A stretch of 34,738 bases of DNA from an uncultured Prevotella sp. Lineage in GTDB: Bacteria > Bacteroidota > Bacteroidia > Bacteroidales > Bacteroidaceae. Below are positions 1-7,619 of this stretch, one piece after another. How positions within the stretch are numbered: the stretch's first letter is position 1; every line of letters starts with the position of its first letter. The stretch is from positions 1 to 34,738 of the forward strand of contig CAJOPT010000069.1 in the NCBI GenBank assembly GCA_905236455.1, written 5' to 3'. A program made the translations under genes and the position numbers. The notes under the pieces are model-generated. The model had not been told where the DNA came from. It made no database searches and worked only from the letters and a program-made list of their open reading frames with translations.

Positions 1-27
1 TCGCTGCCGCACGGGCGGATACATTTG

Positions 28-35
28 CAAAGGTA
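28..35 (-). promoter_or_regulatory. Leftward -7 box for a gene off the left edge
   Basis: The minus strand reads TACCTTTG, the Bacteroidota -7 consensus TAnnTTTG. It points out of the window, so the gene it would serve is not visible. The bases next to it (caaaggta followed by an A-rich stretch) resemble the start of the promoter repeats seen at 1450 and 15989. Confidence 0.4.
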
Positions 36-109
36 GCATAAAAATCTGGAACTTCTATCTTTTGCCAACAAAATTTAATATAACAGAGGAAAATCTCAAC
101 TAAAAGCAC

Positions 110-117
110 TATCTTTG
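110..117 (+). promoter_or_regulatory. -7 box of the HUH/RAYT-like gene
   Basis: TATCTTTG matches the Bacteroidota -7 consensus and ends 22 bases before the ATG at 140, implying a very short leader. No TTG is seen at the usual 19-base spacing upstream. Confidence 0.45.
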
Positions 118-139
118 CAGGGTAATAACGCAGAACGGA

Positions 140-1162
140 ATGAGCGAGGGCTGTCAGACGCGACGCATGTATGGACACGACTACGCTGTGCCGGGGACAT
201 ACGAGGTGACCATCGTGGTGGCCGGCAGGCTGCCTGTCTTTGGCGAGATTGTAGGTACCACCAAGGTCGGAGGCGAGAAGCCGCGGCTCCAGCCGTCAGT
301 GCTTGGGCAGGCAGTGCTTGCCAACGAGATACCAAAGATACATCATTATTACCATGAGGTGGATGTCTGGCAGGTTTGTCTCATGCCCGACCATCTGCAC
401 ATGATTATCCGCATCAACCAGCCACTACCCAAAGGCAAACACCTAGGCATCGTCATCGGTGCCTTCAAGGGCGGCATCAGTCGTGCCTGGTGGAGTCAGA
501 ACGCCACCGTGTCTGCGGCGTCAGCCTCAGATGAGCACCCTCCTCTCTTCGAGCCCAACTACAACGACCATATCCTTATGCGCGATGGTCAGCTAGACAA
601 CTGGAAGCGCTACCTCCGCGACAACCCGCTGCGCTACATGATGCGACGCGAGTATCCCGGTTTGTTCCAGCGTATGCTATGCATCAAAATTGGTGATACA
701 CGCTACAGCGCCTTCGGCAACTTGCTTCTCCTACGTCAGCCAGAGAAGCATCAGGTGATGTTTCACCGCTACACAGATGGTATACCTACAGAAAACACCA
801 ATTTCTGGACAACAGAGAAACATCGCTTCATTGCAGCTTCCCTGAGCGGAGATGTGCTGGTGACGCCTGGTGTCTCTGAATGTGAGAAGCGAATTAAGAA
901 GATTGCCTTAGAACAAAAACTTCGACTGATTCATGTGCAGGGCGAACCCATTGGGCGGTATTGGAAGCCTGAACGCAGCCGCTTCGAGGCTTGTGCCAGC
1001 GGTTCACTGCTTATCATGGCTCCGTGGCCTGAGGACATGCCGACCTTTAATAGTGCATACGAGCGATTTCATTACCTAAACAGGCTTGCTGAAACCATTT
1101 GCGCTATCAGCCATACCACAGATGTGACAATACAAGGCTTACGCCTTGCACACGGTGGCTGA
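140..1162 (+). CDS. RAYT/IS200-like HUH protein with C-terminal SLOG/DprA-like domain
   Basis: 340 residues. The N-terminal part looks like the Y1 transposase (IS200/RAYT) fold: an opening strand GTYEVTIVV and the HUH metal motif MPDHLHMII with His85 and His87. A block with YNDHILMRDGQLDNW and YLRDNPLRYMM, which I associate with Bacteroidota relatives, follows. The catalytic tyrosine is not obvious: where one might sit after the FK motif the protein reads FKGGISRAWW, so it may lie elsewhere or be lost. Residues about 235-320 contain GDVLVTPGVSECEKRI and a later FEACASGSLLIMAPW, which resemble a nucleotide-binding SLOG/DprA-like fold; this is inferred from pattern only. The ATG at 140 is kept because residues 8-14 look like the conserved family start; ATG 167 is an alternative. 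RAYTs cut single-stranded DNA at palindromic repeats; this protein's substrate is unknown. Confidence 0.7.
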   Translation: MSEGCQTRRMYGHDYAVPGTYEVTIVVAGRLPVFGEIVGTTKVGGEKPRLQPSVLGQAVLANEIPKIHHYYHEVDVWQVCLMPDHLHMIIRINQPLPKGKHLGIVIGAFKGGISRAWWSQNATVSAASASDEHPPLFEPNYNDHILMRDGQLDNWKRYLRDNPLRYMMRREYPGLFQRMLCIKIGDTRYSAFGNLLLLRQPEKHQVMFHRYTDGIPTENTNFWTTEKHRFIAASLSGDVLVTPGVSECEKRIKKIALEQKLRLIHVQGEPIGRYWKPERSRFEACASGSLLIMAPWPEDMPTFNSAYERFHYLNRLAETICAISHTTDVTIQGLRLAHGG

Positions 1163-1165
1163 CTG

Positions 1166-1279
1166 GAAAATGATGGAGCCAACACCTCTTCTTTAGAATC
1201 TGAAATCGACCATCTTGTCTATCAGCTCTATGACTTGACAGAAGAAGAACCAACGGTCGCTGTTCGCAAAGCGAGGTAA
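1166..1279 (+). pseudogene. C-terminal remnant of a Type IIG/Eco57I-like restriction-modification enzyme
   Basis: The frame beginning at 1166 encodes about 37 residues, including LESEIDHLVYQLYDLTEEE, ending at TAA 1277-1279. From family knowledge, this is the extreme C-terminus of Eco57I/TaqI-specificity-domain methyltransferase-endonucleases. There is no start codon context and the rest of the gene is absent. It begins 4 bases after the stop of the HUH gene, so that gene (or the rearrangement that brought it) seems to have replaced the 5' part. The last residues after TEEE differ from what I would expect and may be drift. Confidence 0.6.
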
Positions 1280-1319
1280 AGCAAATCAAGGTCGTGGAAG
1301 GAAAAGAATGAAGAAGAAA

Positions 1320-1454
1320 TTTGCTCGTGATTACTCAGATTTTTAGATAAAATCTTCACGCTCGGCAAAGAAAATAAAAGCTATCTTTGCTCGTGATTAC
1401 TCAGATTTTTAGATAAAATCTTCACGCTCGGCAAAGAAAACAAGTTTTCTTTGC
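1320..1454 (+). repeat. Two and a partial tandem copies of a 66-base promoter-type repeat
   Basis: A unit starting tttgctcgtgattactcag occurs at 1320-1374 and again at 1386-1440 (55 identical bases, period 66). A third, diverged unit begins at 1450 and runs into the mtnN -7 box. Inside each full unit agatttt/aaaatct can pair. A perfect 10-base inverted repeat, gcaaagaaaa at 1431-1440 and ttttctttgc at 1445-1454, separates units two and three. Only the third unit carries a TAnnTTTG box; units one and two diverge at that point. Confidence 0.85.
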
Positions 1455-1494
1455 TCTCGCTTACTCAGATTTTTGTACCTTTGCATTATCTTTG
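1450..1494 (+). promoter_or_regulatory. Promoter region of mtnN-luxS (two overlapping -7 candidates)
   Basis: TACCTTTG at 1476-1483 has a TTG at 1451-1453 (22-base spacing). A second TATCTTTG follows at 1487-1494. Either gives a leader of about 35-55 bases before ATG 1536. Read on the other strand, the segment is almost identical to the block upstream of the GH2 gene at 15989-16030. Confidence 0.6.
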
Positions 1495-1535
1495 CAAAGA
1501 TAAGCGGCACCTTAGTAATTAAAACAAATAAAGAT

Positions 1536-2177
1536 ATGAGAATCGGTATTATTGTAGCTATGGATAAGGAGCTTCAGCAGTTACGGCAGTTGTTTTCCAG
1601 TGATGATATCCGCGTGGAGAAATGCGGTATCGGCAAGGTTAATGCCGCTCTTGGAGCCCAGCGTATGATTAATGAGTTTCATCCAGATATTATTATCTCC
1701 TCAGGCTGTGCCGGAGGTAACGGTGATGACATAGAGGTACAAGATGTGGTGGTTAGCACTGAGCTATGCTACCATGACGTATACTGCGGCAGGGCAATAG
1801 ACGATACCACACAATACGGACAGGTGCAGGGTATGCCTGTTCGTTTTACTGCGGACGCGGAGTTATTGGCAAAAGCCAGGAAGCTGGATGTACATGAAGG
1901 TCTTATCGTAACAGGTGACTGGTTTGTAGACAGTAAGGATAAGATGCGCTCTATCATCGAGAAGTTCCCTGAAGCCCGTGCTGTAGACATGGAGTCGGCA
2001 GCTATCGCACAGACATGCTACATCAACAATGTAAGGTTTATCTCTTTCAGGGTAATAAGCGACATTCCATTGCGTGACACCGACGCGTCGATGTATCACA
2101 ACTTCTGGGACACCGTTGCTGAGCACTCATTCCAAATTACCAAGACTTTTGTAGAATCAGTCATCTGTGGCGGCTGA
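1536..2177 (+). CDS. mtnN: 5'-methylthioadenosine/S-adenosylhomocysteine nucleosidase
   Basis: 213 residues. It cleaves adenine from S-adenosylhomocysteine, methylthioadenosine and 5'-deoxyadenosine. Sequence marks are the start MRIGIIVAMDKEL with Glu12, AVDMESAAIAQ with Glu153, and RVISD with Asp176, corresponding to the known catalytic Glu12/Glu174/Asp197 set of the E. coli enzyme. The ATG at 1536 is chosen because this family begins M-x-I-G-I-I; an upstream in-frame ATG at 1473 lies inside the promoter. luxS follows 65 bases downstream and uses the S-ribosylhomocysteine made here, so the two form a pathway operon. The last residues (SVICGG) and the TGA stop lie in an antisense copy of the palindromic repeat at 2159-2224, so the C-terminus was probably altered by that insertion. 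Confidence 0.95.
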   Translation: MRIGIIVAMDKELQQLRQLFSSDDIRVEKCGIGKVNAALGAQRMINEFHPDIIISSGCAGGNGDDIEVQDVVVSTELCYHDVYCGRAIDDTTQYGQVQGMPVRFTADAELLAKARKLDVHEGLIVTGDWFVDSKDKMRSIIEKFPEARAVDMESAAIAQTCYINNVRFISFRVISDIPLRDTDASMYHNFWDTVAEHSFQITKTFVESVICGG

Positions 2178-2224
2178 CTCATTAGACAAAATGTTTCACC
2201 AGATTCCTGCCACAGACGGGAATC
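2159..2224 (-). repeat. Double-hairpin palindromic repeat, copy F (antisense, mtnN 3' end)
   Basis: On the plus strand the order is a degenerate hairpin at 2159-2179, the spacer cattagacaaaatgttt, then a hairpin gattcc/ggaatc at 2202-2224 with the loop region tgccacagac. This matches the reverse complement of the copies in the 1461-residue gene and runs parallel to copy E at 26607-26673. It is the most diverged copy. It includes the mtnN stop codon and ends 18 bases before luxS. Confidence 0.6.
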
Positions 2225-2242
2225 ATTATAAACACACGTACA

Positions 2243-2737
2243 ATGGAAGTAATACAAAGTTTTACCATCGATCATACCCATTTGAAACCAGGTATCTACG
2301 TGTCACGCGTAGACAAAGGCTTCACGACTTTCGACCTGCGCATTACCGAGCCCAACAAGGAGCCAGCCATCGCCCCAGCCGCCATACATAGTATTGAGCA
2401 CCTGATGGCAACATGGTACCGCAACTCAGAAGTAAAGGATGACGTTGTATATGTTGGTCCAATGGGATGTCTAACGGGTATGTATATCATCATGACAGGG
2501 GAATACACCGTGGATGACATGCGACGCCTTACCATAGAGTGTCTGAAATGGATTCTAACACAGGATGAGGTTCCTGCGACACAACCAGAGACATGTGGCA
2601 ACTACCTGCTTCATGACCTCCCGATGTGTAAGTGGGAAAGCAAGCGTTATCTGGATCGTCTGGAGAACGATTTCCACAGTGAATACACGAAACTACAGAT
2701 CACCCTCAGCGACGGAAAGGTCTTTGCTGACGCATAG
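2243..2737 (+). CDS. luxS: S-ribosylhomocysteine lyase (AI-2 synthase)
   Basis: 164 residues, the usual LuxS length. It converts S-ribosylhomocysteine to homocysteine and DPD, the precursor of autoinducer-2, in the cytoplasm. The metal site is visible as HSIEH (His49, His53) and Cys118 in ETCGN; the catalytic Cys76 is in GPMGCLTG, and Glu52 is the general base. The ATG at 2243 gives the typical start with SFTIDHTHLKPG. It follows mtnN on the same strand and is probably co-transcribed from 1450-1494. A strong terminator follows at 2744-2777. Confidence 0.96.
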   Translation: MEVIQSFTIDHTHLKPGIYVSRVDKGFTTFDLRITEPNKEPAIAPAAIHSIEHLMATWYRNSEVKDDVVYVGPMGCLTGMYIIMTGEYTVDDMRRLTIECLKWILTQDEVPATQPETCGNYLLHDLPMCKWESKRYLDRLENDFHSEYTKLQITLSDGKVFADA

Positions 2738-2743
2738 AGACAA

Positions 2744-2777
2744 CAATCCCCGCCAACGGTTTTACTGGCGGGGATTG
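2744..2777. terminator. Bidirectional terminator between luxS and typA
   Basis: A perfect 12-base stem, caatccccgcca at 2744-2755 and tggcggggattg at 2766-2777, with a 10-base loop. It sits between the convergent ends of luxS (2737) and typA (2786). T-rich sequence follows on the plus strand. Confidence 0.85.
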
Positions 2778-2785
2778 CTGTTTAT

Positions 2786-4588
2786 TTATACCTTGTTAGC
2801 CTTCTTACGCTGGTCGTGGTCAAGGATAATCTTACGCATTCGCATGGACTGAGGCGTAACCTCAACATACTCATCACCCTTTATATATTCGAGACATTCC
2901 TCAAGGCTCATCACCGTCTTTGGAACGATACGCGCCTTCTCATCACTTCCACTGGCACGCACATTAGTAAGCTGCTTAGCCTTCGCGACATTGATTACAA
3001 GGTCATTGTCGTGAACATGCTCACCAACGACCTCACCAGCATAGACCTCCTCTCCCGGGTCGATAAAGAATTTCCCGCGATCTTGCAGCTTATCAATGCT
3101 ATACGCATAGGCGGTACCGGTCTCCAACGCTACCATTGAACCATTGACACGACGTTCTATATCACCTTTGAACGGCTGATAGTTCTTGAAACGGTGAGCC
3201 ATGATAGCCTCGCCCTGACTTGCCGTCAGCACATTGGTACGAAGACCGATGATACCACGCGACGGTATCTCAAACTCAATATTAACACGCTCGCCCTGAC
3301 TCTCCATTCCGAGAATGTCACCCTTACGACGTGTCACCATGTCAATCATCTTGGACGAGAACTCCTCTGGAACATTGATGGTAAGCTCCTCTATCGGTTC
3401 ACATCTCACACCATCGATTTCCTTGTAAATAACCTGTGGCTGACCAACCTGAAGCTCATAGCCCTCACGACGCATCGTCTCGATGAGCACACTAAGGTGC
3501 AACACGCCACGACCGCTGACAATCCATTTGTCGTTAGACCCCTCGAAAGGAGACACACGTAACGCAAGGTTTTTCTCAAGCTCTTTCTCCAGACGGTCAT
3601 TGATATGTCGTGACGTACAGAACTTACCTTCTTTCCCAAAGAACGGAGAGTCGTTAATTGTAAAGAGCATTGACATTGTAGGCTCATCAATAGCTATCGG
3701 CGGCAGTGGCTCTGGGTTCTCGAAATCACTGATTGTGTCACCAATCTCAAACTTCTCCAATCCGATGACAGCACAGATATCCCCCGACTCCACTTTGTCG
3801 GTCTTCACATGTCCCATGCCCTCGAACGTATGCAGCTCCTTAATCTTTGTCTTCTCCATTGTCCCGTCACGATGGCAAATGGTAACATTCATACCACTTG
3901 AAAGGGCTCCACGATGCACGCGTCCCACTGCTATACGACCTGTATAGTTGCTATAGTCGAGTGATGTGATAAGCATCTGTGGCTCACCCTCAAGACGTTT
4001 CGGTGCAGGAATAATCTCAACAATCTTATCAAGAAGATACTCAATGTTATCGGTTGGCTGTCTCCAGTCATCACTCATCCATCCGTTTTTTGCCGAGCCA
4101 TATACAACAGTGAAGTCTAATTGGTCTTCTGTCGCGTTCAGGTCACACATGAGGTCAAACACCATCTCATAGACCTCCTCGGGGCGACAATTAGGCTTAT
4201 CAACCTTATTGACAACCACCATGGGTTTAAGACCTATCTGCAGAGCCTTCTGCAACACGAAACGTGTCTGCGGCATCGGCCCCTCAAAAGCATCCACCAA
4301 CAACAGACAGCCATCTGCCATATTAAGCACACGCTCCACCTCTCCACCGAAGTCAGAGTGTCCTGGAGTATCAATGATATTAATCTTAACACCTTTCCAG
4401 TTGATGGAAACGTTTTTTGAGAGTATCGTTATTCCACGTTCCCGTTCCAGATCGTTTGCATCAAGCACCTGCCCACTGTTATCCTGTCCTTCCCTGAAAA
4501 GTTTTCCAGCAAGCATCATTTTGTCGACCAAGGTTGTCTTACCATGGTCGACATGAGCGATAATCGCAATATTCCTAATATCTTGCAT
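2786..4588 (-). CDS. typA: Ribosome-associated translational GTPase TypA/BipA
   Basis: 600 residues, full length for the family. The N-terminal GTPase domain shows G1 [10 protein letters not shown] near residue 15, the G2 region RERGITI, G3 [12 protein letters not shown] and G4 NKVDKP. EF-G-like domains III and V and the BipA-specific C-terminal domain follow ([25 protein letters not shown]). It binds ribosomes and assists 50S assembly and stress adaptation. The start [16 protein letters not shown] matches the family, 22 bases downstream of a well-formed minus-strand promoter. It is single-gene, divergent from rpsO and convergent with luxS. Confidence 0.96.
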   Translation of the reverse strand: MQDIRNIAIIAHVDHGKTTLVDKMMLAGKLFREGQDNSGQVLDANDLERERGITILSKNVSINWKGVKINIIDTPGHSDFGGEVERVLNMADGCLLLVDAFEGPMPQTRFVLQKALQIGLKPMVVVNKVDKPNCRPEEVYEMVFDLMCDLNATEDQLDFTVVYGSAKNGWMSDDWRQPTDNIEYLLDKIVEIIPAPKRLEGEPQMLITSLDYSNYTGRIAVGRVHRGALSSGMNVTICHRDGTMEKTKIKELHTFEGMGHVKTDKVESGDICAVIGLEKFEIGDTISDFENPEPLPPIAIDEPTMSMLFTINDSPFFGKEGKFCTSRHINDRLEKELEKNLALRVSPFEGSNDKWIVSGRGVLHLSVLIETMRREGYELQVGQPQVIYKEIDGVRCEPIEELTINVPEEFSSKMIDMVTRRKGDILGMESQGERVNIEFEIPSRGIIGLRTNVLTASQGEAIMAHRFKNYQPFKGDIERRVNGSMVALETGTAYAYSIDKLQDRGKFFIDPGEEVYAGEVVGEHVHDNDLVINVAKAKQLTNVRASGSDEKARIVPKTVMSLEECLEYIKGDEYVEVTPQSMRMRKIILDHDQRKKANKV

Positions 4589-4610
4589 CCTAAATCTTAT
4601 TTTGCGGATG

Positions 4611-4640
4611 CAAAGGTACGATTAAGTGAGTGAAATACAA
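4611..4640 (-). promoter_or_regulatory. typA promoter
   Basis: On the minus strand, TTG (4638-4640), 19 bases, then TACCTTTG (4611-4618): an exact fit to the Bacteroidota -33/-7 pattern. The segment is part of the 40-base repeat at 4612-4651. Confidence 0.75.
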
Positions 4641-4728
4641 AATAAAAACCTACTTTTATTTTTATTTCCGAACGCAAGTACCTTCTTAAAAGGTACGATT
4701 AAGTGAGTGAAATACAAAACAAAAACCT
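4612..4728. repeat. Direct duplication of a 40-base typA promoter segment
   Basis: The 40 bases at 4612-4651 recur at 4689-4728 with one difference (t/c), period 77. Both contain gattaagtgagtgaaatac. The copy nearer typA carries TACCTTTG, while the distal copy has TACCTTTT and looks like a decayed box. Together with the rpsO promoter and leader this fills the 341-base gap between typA and rpsO. Confidence 0.85.
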
Positions 4729-4756
4729 GTTTTTATTGATTTTTTAGCTCGTTTAT

Positions 4757-4787
4757 TTGCTTGTTTGCCTAAAAAAGTATACCTTTG
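4757..4787 (+). promoter_or_regulatory. rpsO promoter
   Basis: TTG at 4757-4759, 20 bases, then TACCTTTG at 4780-4787, pointing to rpsO. It predicts a leader of about 135 bases. Confidence 0.65.
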
Positions 4788-4793
4788 CATCCG

Positions 4794-4929
4794 CTTTGTG
4801 ACTTTCTCTTTGGAGAGAGGCTAAAAGCAGTCGGAAAATCCGATGCATTCAGTGCGATGCAGTTCGCCCAGATGAAGACGGCTTTCGTTGCCTGGATGTA
4901 ATTTTCAAACTTATTCATCATTAATAATT
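4794..4929 (+). promoter_or_regulatory. Structured 5' leader of rpsO, possible S15 autoregulatory element
   Basis: Three short hairpins occur in a row: ctct/agag around 4806-4817, tcgga/tccga at 4831-4843, and tgcat/atgca at 4844-4861. GC-rich sequence then continues to about 4900, with an A/T-rich start region. S15 is known to repress its own mRNA by binding leader structures in several phyla. That this is such a leader is inference from position, length and pairing only. Confidence 0.35.
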
Positions 4930-5202
4930 ATGTATTTAGACAAAACAAAGAAAGAAGAGATTTTCAGCAAGTATGGCGTAGGTGGTGTTAAGGATACCGG
5001 TTCACCAGAGAGCCAGATTGCATTGTTCACTTATCGCATCAAGCACCTCACAGAGCATGTGAAGAAGCATCACAAGGATTATGTAACCACACGCTCTCTT
5101 ACCCAGTTGGTTGGTAAGCGCCGTGCTTTGCTTAAGTATCTTTACGACCATGACATTAACCGCTACCGTGCAATAATTAAGGAACTCGGTTTGCGTAAAT
5201 AA
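4930..5202 (+). CDS. rpsO: Small-subunit ribosomal protein S15 (uS15)
   Basis: 90 residues. It is a primary 16S rRNA binder that organises the platform of the 30S subunit. The characteristic GSPESQIALFTYRI, HLTEHVKKHHKDY and a C-terminal YRAIIKELGLRK are all present. The ATG at 4930 (MYLDKTKKEEIF) is preferred over the in-frame ATG at 4888, which would add 14 residues foreign to S15. It is transcribed alone from the promoter near 4780 with a long leader and ends in a strong terminator. Confidence 0.97.
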   Translation: MYLDKTKKEEIFSKYGVGGVKDTGSPESQIALFTYRIKHLTEHVKKHHKDYVTTRSLTQLVGKRRALLKYLYDHDINRYRAIIKELGLRK

Positions 5203-5215
5203 TCAAACAAACATA

Positions 5216-5256
5216 AATAAAGCGGCAACCTTTTTAATAGAGATTGCCGCTTTATT
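5216..5256. terminator. Bidirectional terminator between rpsO and folK
   Basis: A perfect 13-base stem, aataaagcggcaa at 5216-5228 and ttgccgctttatt at 5244-5256, with flanking T and A tracts. It serves the convergent genes rpsO and folK. Confidence 0.9.
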
Positions 5257-5271
5257 ATTTTCTATATTCTA

Positions 5272-5691
5272 TCAACTGTTCTCTTGTTTTAAAAGAACCT
5301 CTCTCAAAGGTATCATGACAAAATCGCGCCTCTCCATCAAAGGATGGGGAATTTTCAATTGAGGCTCATCCACCTTTATGTCATCATACAATAATATATC
5401 AATGTCAATAGGACGGTCTTGATAATTACGCCCGGACTTCTTTGTCCTCCCCATCTCAAGCTCTATGCTTTGAGTGGTGTCTAAAAGCTCATGTGGAGTA
5501 AGACTCGTCTCACACAGGATGACACAATTAAGAAATTGGTTTTCTGACTCAAACCCCCACGGCTCCGTCTCAATAAGAGACGAACGGCAAGTAACCGTGC
5601 CCACTTTCTCGTCAATGAGCATTATAGCTTTCTCTATGTAACCTTGCCTGTCACCAAGATTGGAGCCAAGTCCCAGATACACGTGATGCAT
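5272..5691 (-). CDS. folK: 6-hydroxymethyl-7,8-dihydropterin pyrophosphokinase
   Basis: 139 residues from ATG 5691. A GTG at 5709 would add six residues (MRRKSG) that do not look like the family. It transfers pyrophosphate from ATP to hydroxymethyl-dihydropterin in folate synthesis. HPPK signatures are GLGSNLGDR at the start, ETEPWGF, DRPIDIDILLYDD (metal-binding Asp pair) and HPLMERRDFVMIPL. It is the last gene of the leftward ftsX-to-folK operon, about 39 bases after queA. Confidence 0.93.
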   Translation of the reverse strand: MHHVYLGLGSNLGDRQGYIEKAIMLIDEKVGTVTCRSSLIETEPWGFESENQFLNCVILCETSLTPHELLDTTQSIELEMGRTKKSGRNYQDRPIDIDILLYDDIKVDEPQLKIPHPLMERRDFVMIPLREVLLKQENS

Positions 5692-5730
5692 GCCACTCTT
5701 ACGCCTCACCGTCGTCGAGAGTTTAAAACA

Positions 5731-6909
5731 TTAGTCGTTCACTATCAGAAGAGCATCGCCAAAGCAGCCAAACATATATCCATGTTCCACAGCTAAGTCG
5801 TACGCTTTCATCACCAAATCATAACCGCCAAAGGCTGCTGTCGACATCAAGAGAGTGGACAGTGGATGATAGAAATTGGCAATCATAGAATCAGCCAGTC
5901 CAAACTCGTATGGCGGGAAGATAAACTTATTTGTCCAACCGTCATATTCCTTAAGCATGCCATCGGTACCGACAGCTGTTTCCGTAGCTTTTATCACACT
6001 GGTGCCAACAGCACACACATGATGTCCTTTTGTTTTTGCCTCGTTTACCGCCTTACAAGCCTCTGCATCAATCAGCATCTGCTCGGAGTCCATCTTATGC
6101 TTGGTAAGATCCTCCACCTCTATCTCATGGAAATTACCAAGTCCACAATGTAAAGTAATAAAGGCTGTGTTTATACCACGAATCTCCATGCGCTTAAGCA
6201 TCTCACGACTGAAATGCAGTCCGGCAGCCGGAGCCGTCACGGCACCCTCATTCTTGGCAAAGACCGTCTGGAAGTCCTCCAAGTCGTCCTCTGTGGCGCG
6301 GGCAGGCTTTGCCTCTGTATCACGATTGTCAATGATATACCGTGGCAATGGAGCCTCACCAAGTGCGAACAGCTCACGTTTGAACTCATCATGAGGGCAG
6401 TCATAAAGGAACCGCAATGTTCTTCCACGGCTTGTCGTATTGTCGATAACCTCTGCCACCATTGTCCCCGAGTCATCAAAGAACAGTTTGTTTCCAATTC
6501 TTATTTTCCTTGCAGGCTCAACCAACACATCCCACAAGCGCATATCCTCATTAAGCTCACGCAAGAGGAACACTTCTATTTTTGCATCGGTCTTTTCTTT
6601 TGTTCCATACAAACGAGCTGGAAAGACCTTTGTGTCATTAAGGATAAATGTATCGCCTTCATCGAAATAATCAAGCACGTTTCGGAAATCCAGGTAAGAA
6701 CCTTCCACAGGGTTTCCATTCTCATCTTTCTTATACATCTCTATGGTACCCGACTTACGGTGAAGCACCATCAGTCTGCATTCATCACGACGGGTCACCT
6801 TAAATGTAGCTGTTGTACCGTCAGGACGAGTAACGACATGCTCTGAAGCATGGGGGTAAAGGGCAATCTGCTCTTCAGGAAGTTTGAATTTGAATTGTGA
6901 AAGCTTCAT
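5731..6909 (-). CDS. queA: S-adenosylmethionine:tRNA ribosyltransferase-isomerase
   Basis: 392 residues. It transfers and isomerises the ribosyl part of SAM onto preQ1 in tRNA, giving epoxyqueuosine. Recognised by [19 protein letters not shown], and [24 protein letters not shown] (shortened here to LHCGLGNF and HKMDSE as key parts), [10 protein letters not shown] and FIFPPYEF. Compared with the E. coli protein, residues about 25-85 hold an extra segment that I believe is common in Bacteroidota QueA. The start [16 protein letters not shown] at 6909 is chosen because the longer reading frame back to 6951 would run into truB. It begins 11 bases after the truB stop. Confidence 0.95.
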   Translation of the reverse strand: MKLSQFKFKLPEEQIALYPHASEHVVTRPDGTTATFKVTRRDECRLMVLHRKSGTIEMYKKDENGNPVEGSYLDFRNVLDYFDEGDTFILNDTKVFPARLYGTKEKTDAKIEVFLLRELNEDMRLWDVLVEPARKIRIGNKLFFDDSGTMVAEVIDNTTSRGRTLRFLYDCPHDEFKRELFALGEAPLPRYIIDNRDTEAKPARATEDDLEDFQTVFAKNEGAVTAPAAGLHFSREMLKRMEIRGINTAFITLHCGLGNFHEIEVEDLTKHKMDSEQMLIDAEACKAVNEAKTKGHHVCAVGTSVIKATETAVGTDGMLKEYDGWTNKFIFPPYEFGLADSMIANFYHPLSTLLMSTAAFGGYDLVMKAYDLAVEHGYMFGCFGDALLIVND

Positions 6910-6920
6910 ATTTATTTTAA

Positions 6921-7619
6921 TTAATATTCTACATTTTGTCTCTCCAGCCATGCCGCAAAGGAATCGAAGTCATAACAATCCTCCACTCGCACATCACCGA
7001 CCCTGGTACGCCGGAGAGCCGTAAGGTAAGCCCCGCTATCCAAAGACCTACCGATATCTCTTGCTAATGCTCGTATATATGTTCCTTTTCCACATACCAC
7101 ACGGATGTTTACCTGCATCTTCGGCTCATCAAACTGTGTCAGCTCAATCTCGTCTATATGGATAGTCTTCGGCTCAAGATGCACCTCACGTCCTTTACGC
7201 TTAAGCTCATAGGCTCGTTTTCCGCCTACATTACATGCGGAGAAGGCTGGCGGCACCTGTTCTATGTCACCTACAAAGGAGGCAAGGGTGTTTTCAATCC
7301 TCTCACGTGTGATATGTTCTGTTGGAAATGTGGCATTCACCTCATGCTCCATGTCATAGCTTTCAGTGGTGGCACCCAGTTGCAAGGTAGCGACATATTC
7401 CTTTGTATGCTGCTGCAGCTCCTCTATACGTTTAGTCATCTTACCTGTACAGAGTATGAGTACACCAGTTGCCAAAGGATCAAGCGTACCGGCATGTCCC
7501 ATCTTCACCTTCGATCCTTGTTTTTTGGAACAGAGGAAACGGATATGTGCCAAAGCCCCAAAGCTCGACATTCCATAAGGCTTATCTATACCGATGAGAA
7601 CCCCTTCTTTAAAATTCAT
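6921..7619 (-). CDS. truB: tRNA pseudouridine-55 synthase
   Basis: 232 residues. It makes pseudouridine 55 in the T loop of tRNAs. The catalytic Asp is in [13 protein letters not shown], with the start motif [13 protein letters not shown], Tyr motif [17 protein letters not shown], and [18 protein letters not shown]. The C-terminal PUA domain of the longer TruB type is absent or very short. The ATG at 7617-7619 directly abuts the TAA of uppP, suggesting translational coupling. Confidence 0.95.
   Translation of the reverse strand: MNFKEGVLIGIDKPYGMSSFGALAHIRFLCSKKQGSKVKMGHAGTLDPLATGVLILCTGKMTKRIEELQQHTKEYVATLQLGATTESYDMEHEVNATFPTEHITRERIENTLASFVGDIEQVPPAFSACNVGGKRAYELKRKGREVHLEPKTIHIDEIELTQFDEPKMQVNIRVVCGKGTYIRALARDIGRSLDSGAYLTALRRTRVGDVRVEDCYDFDSFAAWLERQNVEY

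Noticed and set aside
1320..1454. Tandem repeats considered as a CRISPR array
   Set aside because: Only two full units, no variable spacers of regular length and no cas genes.
1473..1535. Upstream in-frame start extending mtnN by 21 residues
   Set aside because: The extension lies in the promoter region with two -7 boxes, and the family starts at MRIGIIVAMD.
4410..4420. aaacgttt core like the lacI operator inside typA
   Set aside because: It lies inside coding sequence far from any promoter; an 8-base match is expected by chance.
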